From Pelagibius litoralis (GTDB lineage Bacteria > Pseudomonadota > Alphaproteobacteria > Kiloniellales > Kiloniellaceae): DNA of 64,000 nucleotides. Shown piece after piece: positions 15,640 through 24,398 of the stretch. The position numbers and the translations under genes are program-made. How positions within the stretch are numbered: position 1 is the first letter of the stretch; each line of letters opens with the position of its first letter. The DNA lies in contig NZ_JAAQPH010000019.1 of the NCBI RefSeq assembly GCF_011683915.1, forward strand, positions 1 to 64,000. The letters run 5' to 3'. The notes under the pieces are model-generated. The model had not been told where the DNA came from, made no database searches, and saw nothing but the letters and a program-made list of their open reading frames with translations.

Positions 15640-17328
15640 TCAAGCGGGCGCGGTTTCGGCCAGCACCTTGTGAAGGAACTGCACTGAGATCGATCCTTCG
15701 CCGACGGCCGAAGCCACGCGCTTCACCGAACCGGATCGGGCATCGCCGACCGCGAAGACGCCGGGTTGGCTGGTTTCCAGCACGTGCGGCGGGCGCGCCA
15801 GGGGCCAGGCGTCGGCGGCGGCTTCCGTTCCGGTGCAGACGAAGCCCCTGTCGTCCAGTTTCACGCAGCCGCCGAGCCACTGGGTGTTGGGACTGGCCCC
15901 GATCATGAGAAAGAGGTTGGCGATCTGCCGCTTCTCCTCGCTGTTGCTTTGGCGGTTCCGCCAGTTCATCGTCTCGAGATAGCGGGTGCCTTCCAGCGCT
16001 GTGATCTCGGTGTTCCGGTGCAGGGTGATCCGCGGCGAGGCATCGATGCGGCCGACCAGATAGTCCGACATGCTGGCGGCCAAGCTGTCGCTGCGGATCA
16101 GCATGTGGACATGGGCGGCGTGACGCGAGAGAAAGATGGCGGCCTGGCCCGCCGAGTTGCCGCCGCCGACCACTGCGATTTCTTCGTTGCGGCAGAGATC
16201 GGCTTCCAGCGCGGTGGCGGCATAGTGGATGCCGCTGCCTTCGTAGGCTTCCTGGTTGTCGAGCCCGAGGCGCCGGTAGGTCGCGCCGGAAGCGATCACC
16301 ACGCTCCAGCAGCGGAAGGTACCGCCGTCTTCGGTCCGCAGGGTGAAGGGCCGCTCGCTGCAGTCGAGTGACACCACCTTGCGCGGGATCGAGATCACGG
16401 CGCCGAACTTCTGCGCCTGCACCTGGGCCCGGCCGGCCAGGGCCTGTCCGGAAATCCCGGTCGGAAAGCCCAGGTAGTTTTCGATCTTGGAGCTGGTGCC
16501 CGCCTGTCCGCCCGGCGCCTCGCCCTCCAGCACCAGGGTGTTCAGCCCTTCGGAGGCGGCATAGACCGCGGCGGCCAGACCTGAAGGCCCGGCCCCGACG
16601 ACAATGACATCGCAGGGCGTCGATCCGTCCGGCTCTTCGAACAGGCCGAGATGCTTGGAGAGGTCCAGGTTCGATGGGTTGTACTGTTTTTCCTCGCCGG
16701 CGTTGAAGACCACCGGCAGTTGGGCCGCATCGCAACCGTGGGCGCGCAGCAATTCGCCGGCCTCGGTGTCTTCCTCGGCGTCGACGACGCGGTGCGGATA
16801 GCCGTTGCGCCGCAGGAAGCGGGCGATCCGCAGGGTGTCCCGGTCGCGCCGCCGGCCGACCACAGTAACGCCGCCCTGGGTTTCCTGGATCAGCCCGACC
16901 CGGCGCAGGATCAAGGCGCGGGTGATGATCTCGCCGATGTCCGGTTCCGCCGTCAGCAGCCGGCGCAGTTGGGCGCGGTTCAGGCGCAGCACCTCTCCGT
17001 CGGCACCCATGCGCCCGCCGACCAGGATCTTACGGTCGTTGAAAAGGTCAAGCTCGCCGGTGAAGCCGCTGGCTTCGTGAACAGTGATGACCGTCTCGCC
17101 GTCGCGCGCCGGATCGATGATCTCGATGTTGCCTTCCAGTATGATAAAGCAGTCGACGCTGCGGTCGCCGCGCGAGAAGAGGACCGTGTCCTTCTTCAGG
17201 GGCTCGCGCTTGCCGAAGGGCAGCGCGCGCTCGATCTGCTCGGCCGTGAGTTTGGGAAAAATCTGGGCGCTGCGGGCATAGGCGTCGGTTGCAGCTCCGG
17301 GGTCTTCGACGGTTTTCGATTCGACCAT
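15640..17328 (-). CDS. Cyclic-nucleotide-binding domain fused to a thioredoxin-reductase-like FAD oxidoreductase
   Basis: The protein has 562 residues. Residues 20-140 form a cNMP-binding domain (FSRGDRSVDCFIILEGNIEII, FTGELDLFNDRKILVGGRM). Residues 155-225 look like a thioredoxin/glutaredoxin-type fold (VVGRRRDRDTLRIARFLRRNGYPHRVVD). From about 245 comes an FAD/NAD(P) domain with GAGPSGLAAAVYAASEG, GGGNSAGQAAIFLS and GVFAVGDARSGSVKRVASAVGEG. The CxxC redox pair of true thioredoxin reductases is absent: the site reads IHYAATALEADLC. It should therefore not reduce thioredoxin in the usual way. Cyclic-nucleotide control is inferred. Confidence 0.88.
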   Translation of the reverse strand: MVESKTVEDPGAATDAYARSAQIFPKLTAEQIERALPFGKREPLKKDTVLFSRGDRSVDCFIILEGNIEIIDPARDGETVITVHEASGFTGELDLFNDRKILVGGRMGADGEVLRLNRAQLRRLLTAEPDIGEIITRALILRRVGLIQETQGGVTVVGRRRDRDTLRIARFLRRNGYPHRVVDAEEDTEAGELLRAHGCDAAQLPVVFNAGEEKQYNPSNLDLSKHLGLFEEPDGSTPCDVIVVGAGPSGLAAAVYAASEGLNTLVLEGEAPGGQAGTSSKIENYLGFPTGISGQALAGRAQVQAQKFGAVISIPRKVVSLDCSERPFTLRTEDGGTFRCWSVVIASGATYRRLGLDNQEAYEGSGIHYAATALEADLCRNEEIAVVGGGNSAGQAAIFLSRHAAHVHMLIRSDSLAASMSDYLVGRIDASPRITLHRNTEITALEGTRYLETMNWRNRQSNSEEKRQIANLFLMIGASPNTQWLGGCVKLDDRGFVCTGTEAAADAWPLARPPHVLETSQPGVFAVGDARSGSVKRVASAVGEGSISVQFLHKVLAETAPA

Positions 17329-17607
17329 CTTTTCGATTGTGCTCCTGTTCGGGGGGTGTTGCCTTTGGAGACTCTTCTCGACGGGTCACTTTAGAAAATG
17401 CTGATCGGGCGCGTGGGTTCCGCCCGCTGTTCTCGGCATGTGGTCCTCTGGCGGCGTGCTTGCAAACGGTTTTGCCAAACCCGCCGCGCCGCGTTGGTGC
17501 CCGCTACAGCAATTGATCTATTGCCGATCCCATGGCTGTCCAGGGCAGTGCCGGAGTGACGGGAAAAGGCGTGGCGTTGCCGCGCGCCGGTGGTTAGGTT
17601 CCGCGCC

Positions 17608-18468
17608 ATGAGCTATCTGGACCGCATCGCGCGCTGCCACCGCTGGAACCCCGGGGACTACCTGCCGTTTCTGGTGGACGGTTCGGCCGTCGGCGGGTTG
17701 GCGCGGGACTTCCCCGACACTCTTTCCGCCTTTCCGAAGGTTTTCGATATCGGTAAGGACGCGGTATCGCTGTCGCCGGCGCTGAGCGGCTTCGAGTCGC
17801 GGAGCGCGGCTTTGACGGAGGTGGTCGGGGAACTGCGCGCTGCCGGCGCCTTTCCAGGCTGGCGTGGCGAGGATTACGCGGTTTCGCTGAAGTGGGGGCA
17901 GGCGCCGCTGTTCAGGATGGAGCGGGCGGCGGTGCCGCGCTTCGGCCTGCCGTGCTACGGGGTTCATGTGAACGGCTTCGTTCGCGGGCGTCAGGGCATC
18001 GAGATGTGGATCGGCCGCCGTGCGCTCGACAAGCCGACCGCGCCCGGCAAGCTCGATCACCTGACCGCCGGTGGCCAGCCCTACGGCCTGGGGCTGATGG
18101 AAAATGTCATCAAGGAATGCGGGGAGGAGGCGGGGGTGTCGCCGGCCCTGGCGGCCAGGGCCCTGCCGGTCGGGGCGGTCAAGTACCGCTGCGCCATGCC
18201 GGATGGCCTGCGCAACGACGTCGCCTTTTGCTATGACCTGGAACTGCCCGCCGATTTCGTACCGCAGAACAGTGACGGCGAGGTGGAATCCTTCGAACTC
18301 TGGCCGATGGAGAAAGTCTTGGCTGTGGTGCGCGAGAGCGAGGACTTCAAATTCAACGTGGCCCTGGTGATCATCGACTTCGCCCTGCGCCATGGCATCC
18401 TGACGCCCGACGATGAACCGGACTACCAAGCCATCGTCGAAGGCCTCAAGGGGTCCGTTTCCGGTTAA
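17608..18468 (+). CDS. DUF4743/NUDIX hydrolase
   Basis: The protein has 286 residues. The first 120 (YLDRIARCHRWNP, LPFLVDGSAVGGL) match DUF4743, which precedes NUDIX domains in proteins related to fungal and plant thiamine-diphosphate-associated hydrolases. The NUDIX box is LDHLTAGGQPYGLGLMENVIKECGEEAGV; the usual REU triplet reads KEC, a tolerable change. The likely substrate is an oxidised thiamine diphosphate analogue or another nucleotide diphosphate. The start at MSYLD fits the family. It converges on the GMC gene with four bases of overlap. Confidence 0.88.
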   Translation: MSYLDRIARCHRWNPGDYLPFLVDGSAVGGLARDFPDTLSAFPKVFDIGKDAVSLSPALSGFESRSAALTEVVGELRAAGAFPGWRGEDYAVSLKWGQAPLFRMERAAVPRFGLPCYGVHVNGFVRGRQGIEMWIGRRALDKPTAPGKLDHLTAGGQPYGLGLMENVIKECGEEAGVSPALAARALPVGAVKYRCAMPDGLRNDVAFCYDLELPADFVPQNSDGEVESFELWPMEKVLAVVRESEDFKFNVALVIIDFALRHGILTPDDEPDYQAIVEGLKGSVSG

Positions 18469-20069
18469 GCGCGGGCGTCGGCCAGGATCAGGTCGCTTGC
18501 TTTCTCGCCGATCATGATCGCTGGGGCATTGGTATTGCCCGAGACGATTTCCGGCATGATCGAGCAGTCGGCGATCCGAAGGCCCTGGATGCCGTGCACC
18601 TTCAGCCGGGCATCGACGACCGCTTGCGGGTCCGGGCCCATCTTGCAGGTCCCGGTCGGGTGGTAGATCGTCGTTGCGGTGTTGCGTACCCATTCCAGCA
18701 GGCCTTCATCGCCCTCGACGTCCGGTGCGGGGCTATGGCTGCTGGCGATCTTGCTGGACAGCGGCGCCTGCTTGGCGATCTGCCGTGCGATCTTGACGCC
18801 GTCCACAACGGTTCGCTGGTCGGTTTCCGTGGCCAGGTAGTTCGGATGAATCGTGGGATAGGTTCGGGCCTGATTGTCCTTCAAGCGGAGCTCGCCGCGG
18901 CTCTCCGGCCGAAGCTGACAGACCGACATGGTGAAGGCGGAGAAGGGATGTACCCCTTCGCCCGGGCTGTCGGCCGACCAGGGTTGAATGTGAAACTGGA
19001 TATCAGGGGTTTCCAGCTCGGGCCTGGTCTTGAGGAAGCCGGTGGCAAGACTGGCGGCCATGGCCATCGGCCCGGCGCGGAACATCAGGTATTTCAGCCC
19101 GATTCGCGCTTTGTTGTACAGGCTTCGTACTTCGTCGTTCAGCGTCGGCTCATTGCATTTGTAGACAAGCCGCGCCTGCAGGTGATCCTGCAGGTTCTTG
19201 CCGACGCCCGGCAGGTCGGCGAGAACGTCGATTCCGTTCTCTTTCAGGTGACTTGCTTCGCCGATGCCGGAGAGCATCAGGATCTGCGGTGAGCCGATGG
19301 CGCCGGCGCTGAGAATCACTTCACCCTTCGTGCGTACCTCGCAGGCGCGGCCCGCTTTGTCGAGGTAGGCGACGCCGGCCGCGCGGTTCCCCTCGAAGAT
19401 CACGCGGGTGACATGGGCCCGGGTGACGATCTGCAGGTTCGGCCGCTTCTTGACCGGATTGAGATAGGCGACCGCCGCCGAGCAGCGCCGGCCCTTTCGT
19501 GCCGTCAGCTGGAAGTAGCCCACCCCTTCCTGATCGGCGCCATTGTAGTCGGTGTTGAAGGGATAACCCTCGTTTTGCGCCGCCGCGACCCAGGAATCGC
19601 AGATCGGCCGCTTCAGCCGCATGTTGGAAACCGTGAGGGGGCCGCCGGTGCCGTGATAGTCGTCGGCGCCGCGCTCCTGGTCCTCGGCGCGCTTGAACAG
19701 CGGCAGCACGTCGTCCCAGCTCCAGCCCGGATTGCCCATCTGGCGCCAGCGGTCGTAGTCCTGAGCCTGCCCGCGCACATAGAGCAGGCCGTTGAGCGAT
19801 GAGGATCCGCCCAGCACCTTGCCGCGCGGCCAGTCGAGGCGGCGGCCGTTCAGGCCCGGGTCCGGCTCGGTCATGTAGCACCAGTCGACACTGGGATTGT
19901 GCATGGTTTTGAAGTAGCCGACCGGGATATGGATCCATGGATTGATGTCGCGGCCGCCGGCCTCCAGAAGCACGACCCGCGTCTTGGGGTCGGCGCTCAG
20001 CCGGTTTGCCAGCACGCAGCCGGCCGATCCTGCGCCTAGAACGATATAATCGGCTTCCAACACAACCAT
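18465..20069 (-). CDS. GMC family oxidoreductase (choline/alcohol dehydrogenase-like)
   Basis: This 534-residue FAD enzyme has the GMC layout: DYIVLGAGSAGCVLANRLS at the N-terminus, PRGKVLGGSSSLNGLLYVRG (signature 1), GAIGSPQILMLSGIG (signature 2), and the C-terminal catalytic region IYHPTGTCKMG and SGNTNAPAIMIGEKA. It oxidises an alcohol group; the substrate is not readable. It is transcribed divergently from a TRAP importer with a shared 114-base control region, so it probably processes the imported compound. Confidence 0.92.
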   Translation of the reverse strand: MVVLEADYIVLGAGSAGCVLANRLSADPKTRVVLLEAGGRDINPWIHIPVGYFKTMHNPSVDWCYMTEPDPGLNGRRLDWPRGKVLGGSSSLNGLLYVRGQAQDYDRWRQMGNPGWSWDDVLPLFKRAEDQERGADDYHGTGGPLTVSNMRLKRPICDSWVAAAQNEGYPFNTDYNGADQEGVGYFQLTARKGRRCSAAVAYLNPVKKRPNLQIVTRAHVTRVIFEGNRAAGVAYLDKAGRACEVRTKGEVILSAGAIGSPQILMLSGIGEASHLKENGIDVLADLPGVGKNLQDHLQARLVYKCNEPTLNDEVRSLYNKARIGLKYLMFRAGPMAMAASLATGFLKTRPELETPDIQFHIQPWSADSPGEGVHPFSAFTMSVCQLRPESRGELRLKDNQARTYPTIHPNYLATETDQRTVVDGVKIARQIAKQAPLSSKIASSHSPAPDVEGDEGLLEWVRNTATTIYHPTGTCKMGPDPQAVVDARLKVHGIQGLRIADCSIMPEIVSGNTNAPAIMIGEKASDLILADARA

Positions 20070-20134
20070 TTAGTGTGCATTCTCCCAATATACCGGTTTT
20101 ACATCTTGAATAAACTATCGTAGTATGCTTTTTT

Positions 20135-20151
20135 TGAGACTACAAGTCTCA
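20135..20151. promoter_or_regulatory. Probable IclR-type operator between the GMC and TRAP genes
   Basis: An inverted repeat tgagact-aca-agtctca lies in the divergent control region. A plausible rightward promoter just before it is ttttac, 18 bases, tagtat (around 20097-20126). The size fits IclR operators of about 15 bp, and an IclR gene ends the adjoining operon. A preceding T-run means a hairpin role cannot be excluded. Confidence 0.5.
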
Positions 20152-20183
20152 TTTTCTAATAAAACAAAAATAGGGAGGAAGAA

Positions 20184-21419
20184 ATGAAGGTCTCTGAAAC
20201 GCTTAGCGGCATCTCGCGACGCGACCTCTTCAAGCTCACCGGCCAATACGGCCTCACCTCGACCTTGTTGGCGGCCGGTAGCTTCGGCGGTGCGGTGAGC
20301 ATCGCCTCGCTGGCCCGGGCGGCAGAGTCGACCTATACGAAGCGCTTCGCCAAGGAAGCCAAGCATCAGCTGAAATTCGGCGCCTCCGGCTTCAACGCCC
20401 GCAACCTGCTGATTGAGCGCGCCGGCGCTTTGGAGTTCGCACGCGATCTGGAAGAACGGACCGAAGGCGAAATTCGGGTAGAATTCATCGGCGACAACCA
20501 GATCTGCGGCCAGCTTTCCTGTGTTGAAAAGACCCAGCTTGGCATCGTCGACATCTATGCCGCGTCGACCCAGAACTCGGCCGGCGGCGCGCCTTATCTG
20601 AACGTTCTCGACTACGCCTTTATGTTCCCCGGCCGCGCGTCGCAGTATCACTTCCTCTACAGCCCGGAGAGCCAGAGGATCCTGCGCGATCCGCTGGAGA
20701 AGCGCCACGGCCTGAAGTTCCTGTTCTCCCACGCCGAACTGCGCGGCATTCAGTTGGGCCTGAAGGCGAAAGACAAGCCGACGGTCACGAAGCTCGAAGA
20801 GCTTTTCGGTACCAAGAACCGCGTCACCGGAACGCAACTTGGCCGCATCGCCATGCAACTTCTCAACCTCAACCCGGTGCCGGTTGCCTGGGAAGAGACG
20901 CTTGACGGACTGAAGCAGGGCCTGATCGACGGCGCCGAAACCTGGGCTTCTGCGGTGGCCTACGCCAATATGTCGCCGGTGGTTTCCCAGTCGGTCGATC
21001 TGAAGTTCTTCTGCGGCACCGAGCATACCTCCATGTCGGCCAAGGTCTTCGACGGTCTGGAGCCGCACCTGCAGGATGCCGTGATGGAATCCTCCTATCT
21101 CGCGCAGGTTCATGTTCAGGCGGCCAACGAGGCGGCGCTGGTCAAGACGGTGGGCTTCTCCGATCCGCAGCTTCCCGGCACGATCTTTGCCGAGAACGAT
21201 GTCCGTCCGGCCTTCCTGGCCGAGGATCAGATCAAGATGGCCGAAGAGATGTGTTCGCCGGAGTACAATCCCGAGCCTTGGGCCCAATGGCGCGAGCGGC
21301 TCAACAACTGGGCCGGCGGCATCGATACCTACACCGACATCCACAAGGTCGCCCGCGAGGTGCCGGCCGATATGAAGCCGGAAAACGTCGAGCCGCGACG
21401 CTGGTGGCGTTCGGTCTGA
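20184..21419 (+). CDS. TRAP transporter substrate-binding protein (DctP family)
   Basis: This 411-residue periplasmic receptor has a twin-arginine leader (SRRDLFKLTGQ) and a cleavage region at LARAAE. Receptor features include EFARDLEERTEGEIRVEFIGDNQICGQ, SCVEKTQLGIVDIYAAST, WEETLDGLKQGLIDGAETW and the C-terminal WRERLNNWAGG. It is preceded by a gggaggaag site. It is the first gene of a complete P-Q-M operon. Ligand class is unknown, but the divergent GMC oxidoreductase points to an alcohol- or hydroxyl-bearing compound. Confidence 0.9.
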   Translation: MKVSETLSGISRRDLFKLTGQYGLTSTLLAAGSFGGAVSIASLARAAESTYTKRFAKEAKHQLKFGASGFNARNLLIERAGALEFARDLEERTEGEIRVEFIGDNQICGQLSCVEKTQLGIVDIYAASTQNSAGGAPYLNVLDYAFMFPGRASQYHFLYSPESQRILRDPLEKRHGLKFLFSHAELRGIQLGLKAKDKPTVTKLEELFGTKNRVTGTQLGRIAMQLLNLNPVPVAWEETLDGLKQGLIDGAETWASAVAYANMSPVVSQSVDLKFFCGTEHTSMSAKVFDGLEPHLQDAVMESSYLAQVHVQAANEAALVKTVGFSDPQLPGTIFAENDVRPAFLAEDQIKMAEEMCSPEYNPEPWAQWRERLNNWAGGIDTYTDIHKVAREVPADMKPENVEPRRWWRSV

Positions 21420-21437
21420 TTTTCGGCAAAGATGACG

Positions 21438-21460
21438 GGCGGCTCCTGGCGGGAGCCGCC
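21438..21460 (+). terminator. Hairpin between the TRAP receptor and membrane-subunit genes
   Basis: The nine-base stem ggcggctcc/ggagccgcc with a five-base loop lies just after the receptor stop. It has no T-tract, so full termination is unlikely. Such hairpins commonly protect the upstream message and raise the receptor-to-permease ratio. Confidence 0.6.
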
Positions 21461-21517
21461 TAGTCATTCCATAATGCTGGAAGCCGGCACGAACCGGCTC
21501 CGCGGGAGGAAATCCGA

Positions 21518-22186
21518 ATGGGGACCCTGTTTGCCGAATCCGGCGCAATTATCAGCGCCTTCTTCTCGAACGATGCCTGGATGATCAGCGAGGCCATGCG
21601 CGGCGACGGCGTCTGGCTGCTTGGCTTTGTCGTCACGCTGCTGGGCGCGACGGCTGTGTTGGCGGTTTATCGCTTCGTGCCGCTCATCGATCGGCATCTG
21701 GAGCGCAGCGTGATGGTCTGGACCTACTTGATCATCGGCGCGATCATCTTCGTGGAGGTGTTCCGGCGCTTCATCCTGAACGAACAGGTGCCCTGGTCGA
21801 CAACCCTGCCGCCCTTCCTCTTCCTGATCATGACCTGGTTCGGCTGTTCTTATAACGTCCGGCTTCGGACCCACTTGGCCTTCAACGAATTCCGCATGAA
21901 CCTGCCGCGCGGCGGGCAGATGTTCTGCCTTGCCCTGGATGCCGTGCTCTGGTTGGTGTTCTGCTGGGTCGTTGTCGTCACCTCGACGAAGGTGGCCGCC
22001 AACTCCGCCGCCAACTTTCAGATCATGCTCGGTACCGATGACGTCCTGCAGTGGTGGTTCCTTGTCACCGTTCCCATCAGTTTCGTTCTGATGGCGGCGC
22101 GCGTTCTGGAGAATCTGATCGAGGACATCGGCAACTATCGCTCCGATTCGCCGCTGATCGTACAAGCCGTCATCGGCGCGGATTGA
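21518..22186 (+). CDS. TRAP transporter small permease (DctQ)
   Basis: This 222-residue membrane protein has four predicted helices (GVWLLGFVVTLLGATAVLAVY; VWTYLIIGAIIFVEVFRRF; FCLALDAVLWLVFCWVVVVT; WWFLVTVPISFVLMAARV). It carries the family hallmark of a conserved Arg-Phe after helix 2 and an RTHLAFNEFRMNLPRG loop. It is preceded by a gcgggagga site and followed ten bases later by DctM. It would couple the receptor to the sodium-driven large subunit. Confidence 0.9.
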   Translation: MGTLFAESGAIISAFFSNDAWMISEAMRGDGVWLLGFVVTLLGATAVLAVYRFVPLIDRHLERSVMVWTYLIIGAIIFVEVFRRFILNEQVPWSTTLPPFLFLIMTWFGCSYNVRLRTHLAFNEFRMNLPRGGQMFCLALDAVLWLVFCWVVVVTSTKVAANSAANFQIMLGTDDVLQWWFLVTVPISFVLMAARVLENLIEDIGNYRSDSPLIVQAVIGAD

Positions 22187-22196
22187 GGAGGGCAAG

Positions 22197-23558
22197 ATGA
22201 CTGACGGAACCTGGGTTACTCTCATCTCTCTCGGCGTGACGGTACTCTTCATGGCCGGCGTGCCGGTCTTCCTGGTGATCGCATACTGGGTGATCGGCTG
22301 CAGTTTCGTGTTGGGTATGACGCTGGACAACATCGGCGCGGCCTTGTCCGACGTTTTCACCGATGGCTTCGCGCTTCTGGCGATGCCGCTTTTCATCCTC
22401 ACCGGCGACCTGATCAACAAGTCGGGCATCGCCCGAAGACTCTCGGATTTTGCCTACTCCTGCCTCGGCTGGATGCGCGGCGGCCTGGCCATGGCCAGCA
22501 TCGGCGCCTGCGGCCTGTTCGCGGCGATTTCCGGCTCCAATTCCGCGACCACGGCAACGATTGGCTCGATGCTGCATCCGGAGATGGTCAAGGGCGGCTA
22601 TGACGAGCGCTTCTCGGCGGCAACGGCCGCCGCCGGCGGTACGGTGGGTATCATCATCCCGCCTTCGATCATCTTCATCGTCTACGGCTTCCTGATGAAC
22701 CTGCCGATTTCGGACCTCTTCGTGGCGGGCATCATCCCCGGTGCGATGATGGTCATCGGCATGCAGTTTGCCTGTTGGATCATCTGCCGGATCAACGGCT
22801 GGGGGCATCTGATCCAGCTGCAGCTGGGCCGCGTGCTCAAGACCGCTTTCGGCGCCTGGCTTGGGTTCTTTGCCATCGGCCTGGTCCTCTGGGGGATCTA
22901 TACGGGCAAGTTCTCACCCACCGAGGCTGCCGGCGTGACCGTCGGTTTCTGTATCATCGTCGGGGTGATTTCGCTGCCGCTGTATCGGATCATGGGATCG
23001 ATGGACCCCAACCGGCCGATCGCTGAAAAAGGCTACAGCGAGATGCTTGTCGTCGAGGGCTTCAAGCTGACCGAGATTCCGGCAATCACCATGCGCTCGG
23101 CGCAGATCACCGGCATTCTGGCGCCGCTGATCGCGGTCTCGGTGGTGATGCAGCAGATCCTCTCTCTGCTGGGCGCACAGCAGGTGATCGGTGATTTCGT
23201 AACCGGCATGGGCGGCTATCACGCCGTACTGTTCACGGCGATGGCGATCGTGTTCGTTTCCGGCATGATTCTCGAAAGCCTGCCGGTCACCATTATCCTG
23301 GCGCCGATCCTGGCGCCGATCGCCGCCTCCGTGGGCATTGACCCGATACATTTCTCGGTGATCTTCCTGGTCGGGGCCTCGATCGGCTTTGTTACGCCGC
23401 CTTACGGGCTGAACCTCTATGTCGCGAGTGGTGTCACCGGTGTTCCCTATTTCCGGCTGCTCAAGTTCATCGTGCCTTATCTTGTCGCATTGATTTCAGT
23501 CTGGGTCATCGTGGCACTTACGCCTGAACTCGCAACGGCGCTGTTGCCGAATCGCTAG
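22197..23558 (+). CDS. TRAP transporter large permease (DctM)
   Basis: This 453-residue membrane protein has about 12 helices. Family features include LLAMPLFILTGDLINKSGIARRL near residue 60, GLFAAISGSNSATTATIGSMLHPEM, GTVGIIIPPSIIFIVYG and the C-terminal VTPPYGLNLYVASGVTGV. It forms the sodium-coupled transport channel with the DctQ subunit just upstream. The spacing and shared direction show one operon with receptor, DctQ and IclR genes. Confidence 0.94.
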   Translation: MTDGTWVTLISLGVTVLFMAGVPVFLVIAYWVIGCSFVLGMTLDNIGAALSDVFTDGFALLAMPLFILTGDLINKSGIARRLSDFAYSCLGWMRGGLAMASIGACGLFAAISGSNSATTATIGSMLHPEMVKGGYDERFSAATAAAGGTVGIIIPPSIIFIVYGFLMNLPISDLFVAGIIPGAMMVIGMQFACWIICRINGWGHLIQLQLGRVLKTAFGAWLGFFAIGLVLWGIYTGKFSPTEAAGVTVGFCIIVGVISLPLYRIMGSMDPNRPIAEKGYSEMLVVEGFKLTEIPAITMRSAQITGILAPLIAVSVVMQQILSLLGAQQVIGDFVTGMGGYHAVLFTAMAIVFVSGMILESLPVTIILAPILAPIAASVGIDPIHFSVIFLVGASIGFVTPPYGLNLYVASGVTGVPYFRLLKFIVPYLVALISVWVIVALTPELATALLPNR

Positions 23559-23579
23559 GGGTGGCACGGAGGAGCATTG

Positions 23580-24377
23580 GTGAAAGTCGCAGAGTCGAGC
23601 AGCAAGAACGATACGATACCGACCAACCTTCGACTGCTTTTGATCCTGGAGGAGATTGCCCGGGTCGGCGTCCCGATGACGCCAACCGACCTGAACATGC
23701 AGCTGGGGCTGCCCAAGGCCACGATCCACCGTCTCTTCGCCACCCTTGAGGCGGAGGGCTTTCTGCAACGCGACATCGATGGGCGCTCCTACACCGCCGG
23801 CCGGCGGCTCAGAAAGCTGTCGACCAACGTGCTTTCGTCGCTTCGCATCCGTACCGCACGGCTCGCGGTACTGAAAACGGTGGCCGAGGAGATCGGAGAG
23901 ACCTGCAACATCGCCATCCCGGACCATGATGCGATGATCTATCTCGACCGGGTTGAGACGAAGTGGTCGCTGCGCATCCAGCTGCCGGTCGGCACGCAGG
24001 TACCGTTCTATTGTACCGCCAGTGGGAAGCTCTACCTGAGCAACCTGCCCAGGAGTGCGCGCGACGCCCTCTTGGCCAGCCTGAAGCCAGAGGCGCGCAC
24101 GCCCAATACCATCACGGAGATCGCGGATCTGAGTAGGGCCCTGGACCGTATCCGGGAGGAGCAGATCGGCACCGACGACGAGGAGTTCCTCGACGGCATG
24201 GTGGCGGTCGCGGTGCCCGTGACCGATTCCGAGGGGCGTCTCTTTGCCACCCTCGCGGTCCATGCGCCGCGCCTGCGCATGACCCTGGAGCAGGCGCGAT
24301 CCCACGTTCCGGTGCTGCGCGAAGCGGCGCGACGGCTCGCTGCCCTGATCGAAACGGATCAGCAGCCCCAACCTTGA
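23580..24377 (+). CDS. IclR family transcriptional regulator
   Basis: This 265-residue protein has an N-terminal winged helix-turn-helix (LLLILEEIARVGVPMTPTDLNMQLGLPKATIHRLFATLEAEGFLQRD) and a C-terminal effector domain with CNIAIPDHDAMIYLDRVE and VPFYCTASGKLYLS. A cggagg site sits seven bases before GTG 23580; a TTG one codon earlier is the alternative. It is the last gene of the TRAP operon and probably binds the dyad near 20143, controlling uptake and the divergent oxidoreductase. Confidence 0.9.
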   Translation: MKVAESSSKNDTIPTNLRLLLILEEIARVGVPMTPTDLNMQLGLPKATIHRLFATLEAEGFLQRDIDGRSYTAGRRLRKLSTNVLSSLRIRTARLAVLKTVAEEIGETCNIAIPDHDAMIYLDRVETKWSLRIQLPVGTQVPFYCTASGKLYLSNLPRSARDALLASLKPEARTPNTITEIADLSRALDRIREEQIGTDDEEFLDGMVAVAVPVTDSEGRLFATLAVHAPRLRMTLEQARSHVPVLREAARRLAALIETDQQPQP

Positions 24378-24398
24378 TTTCAGTTGCCGGCCTCGATC

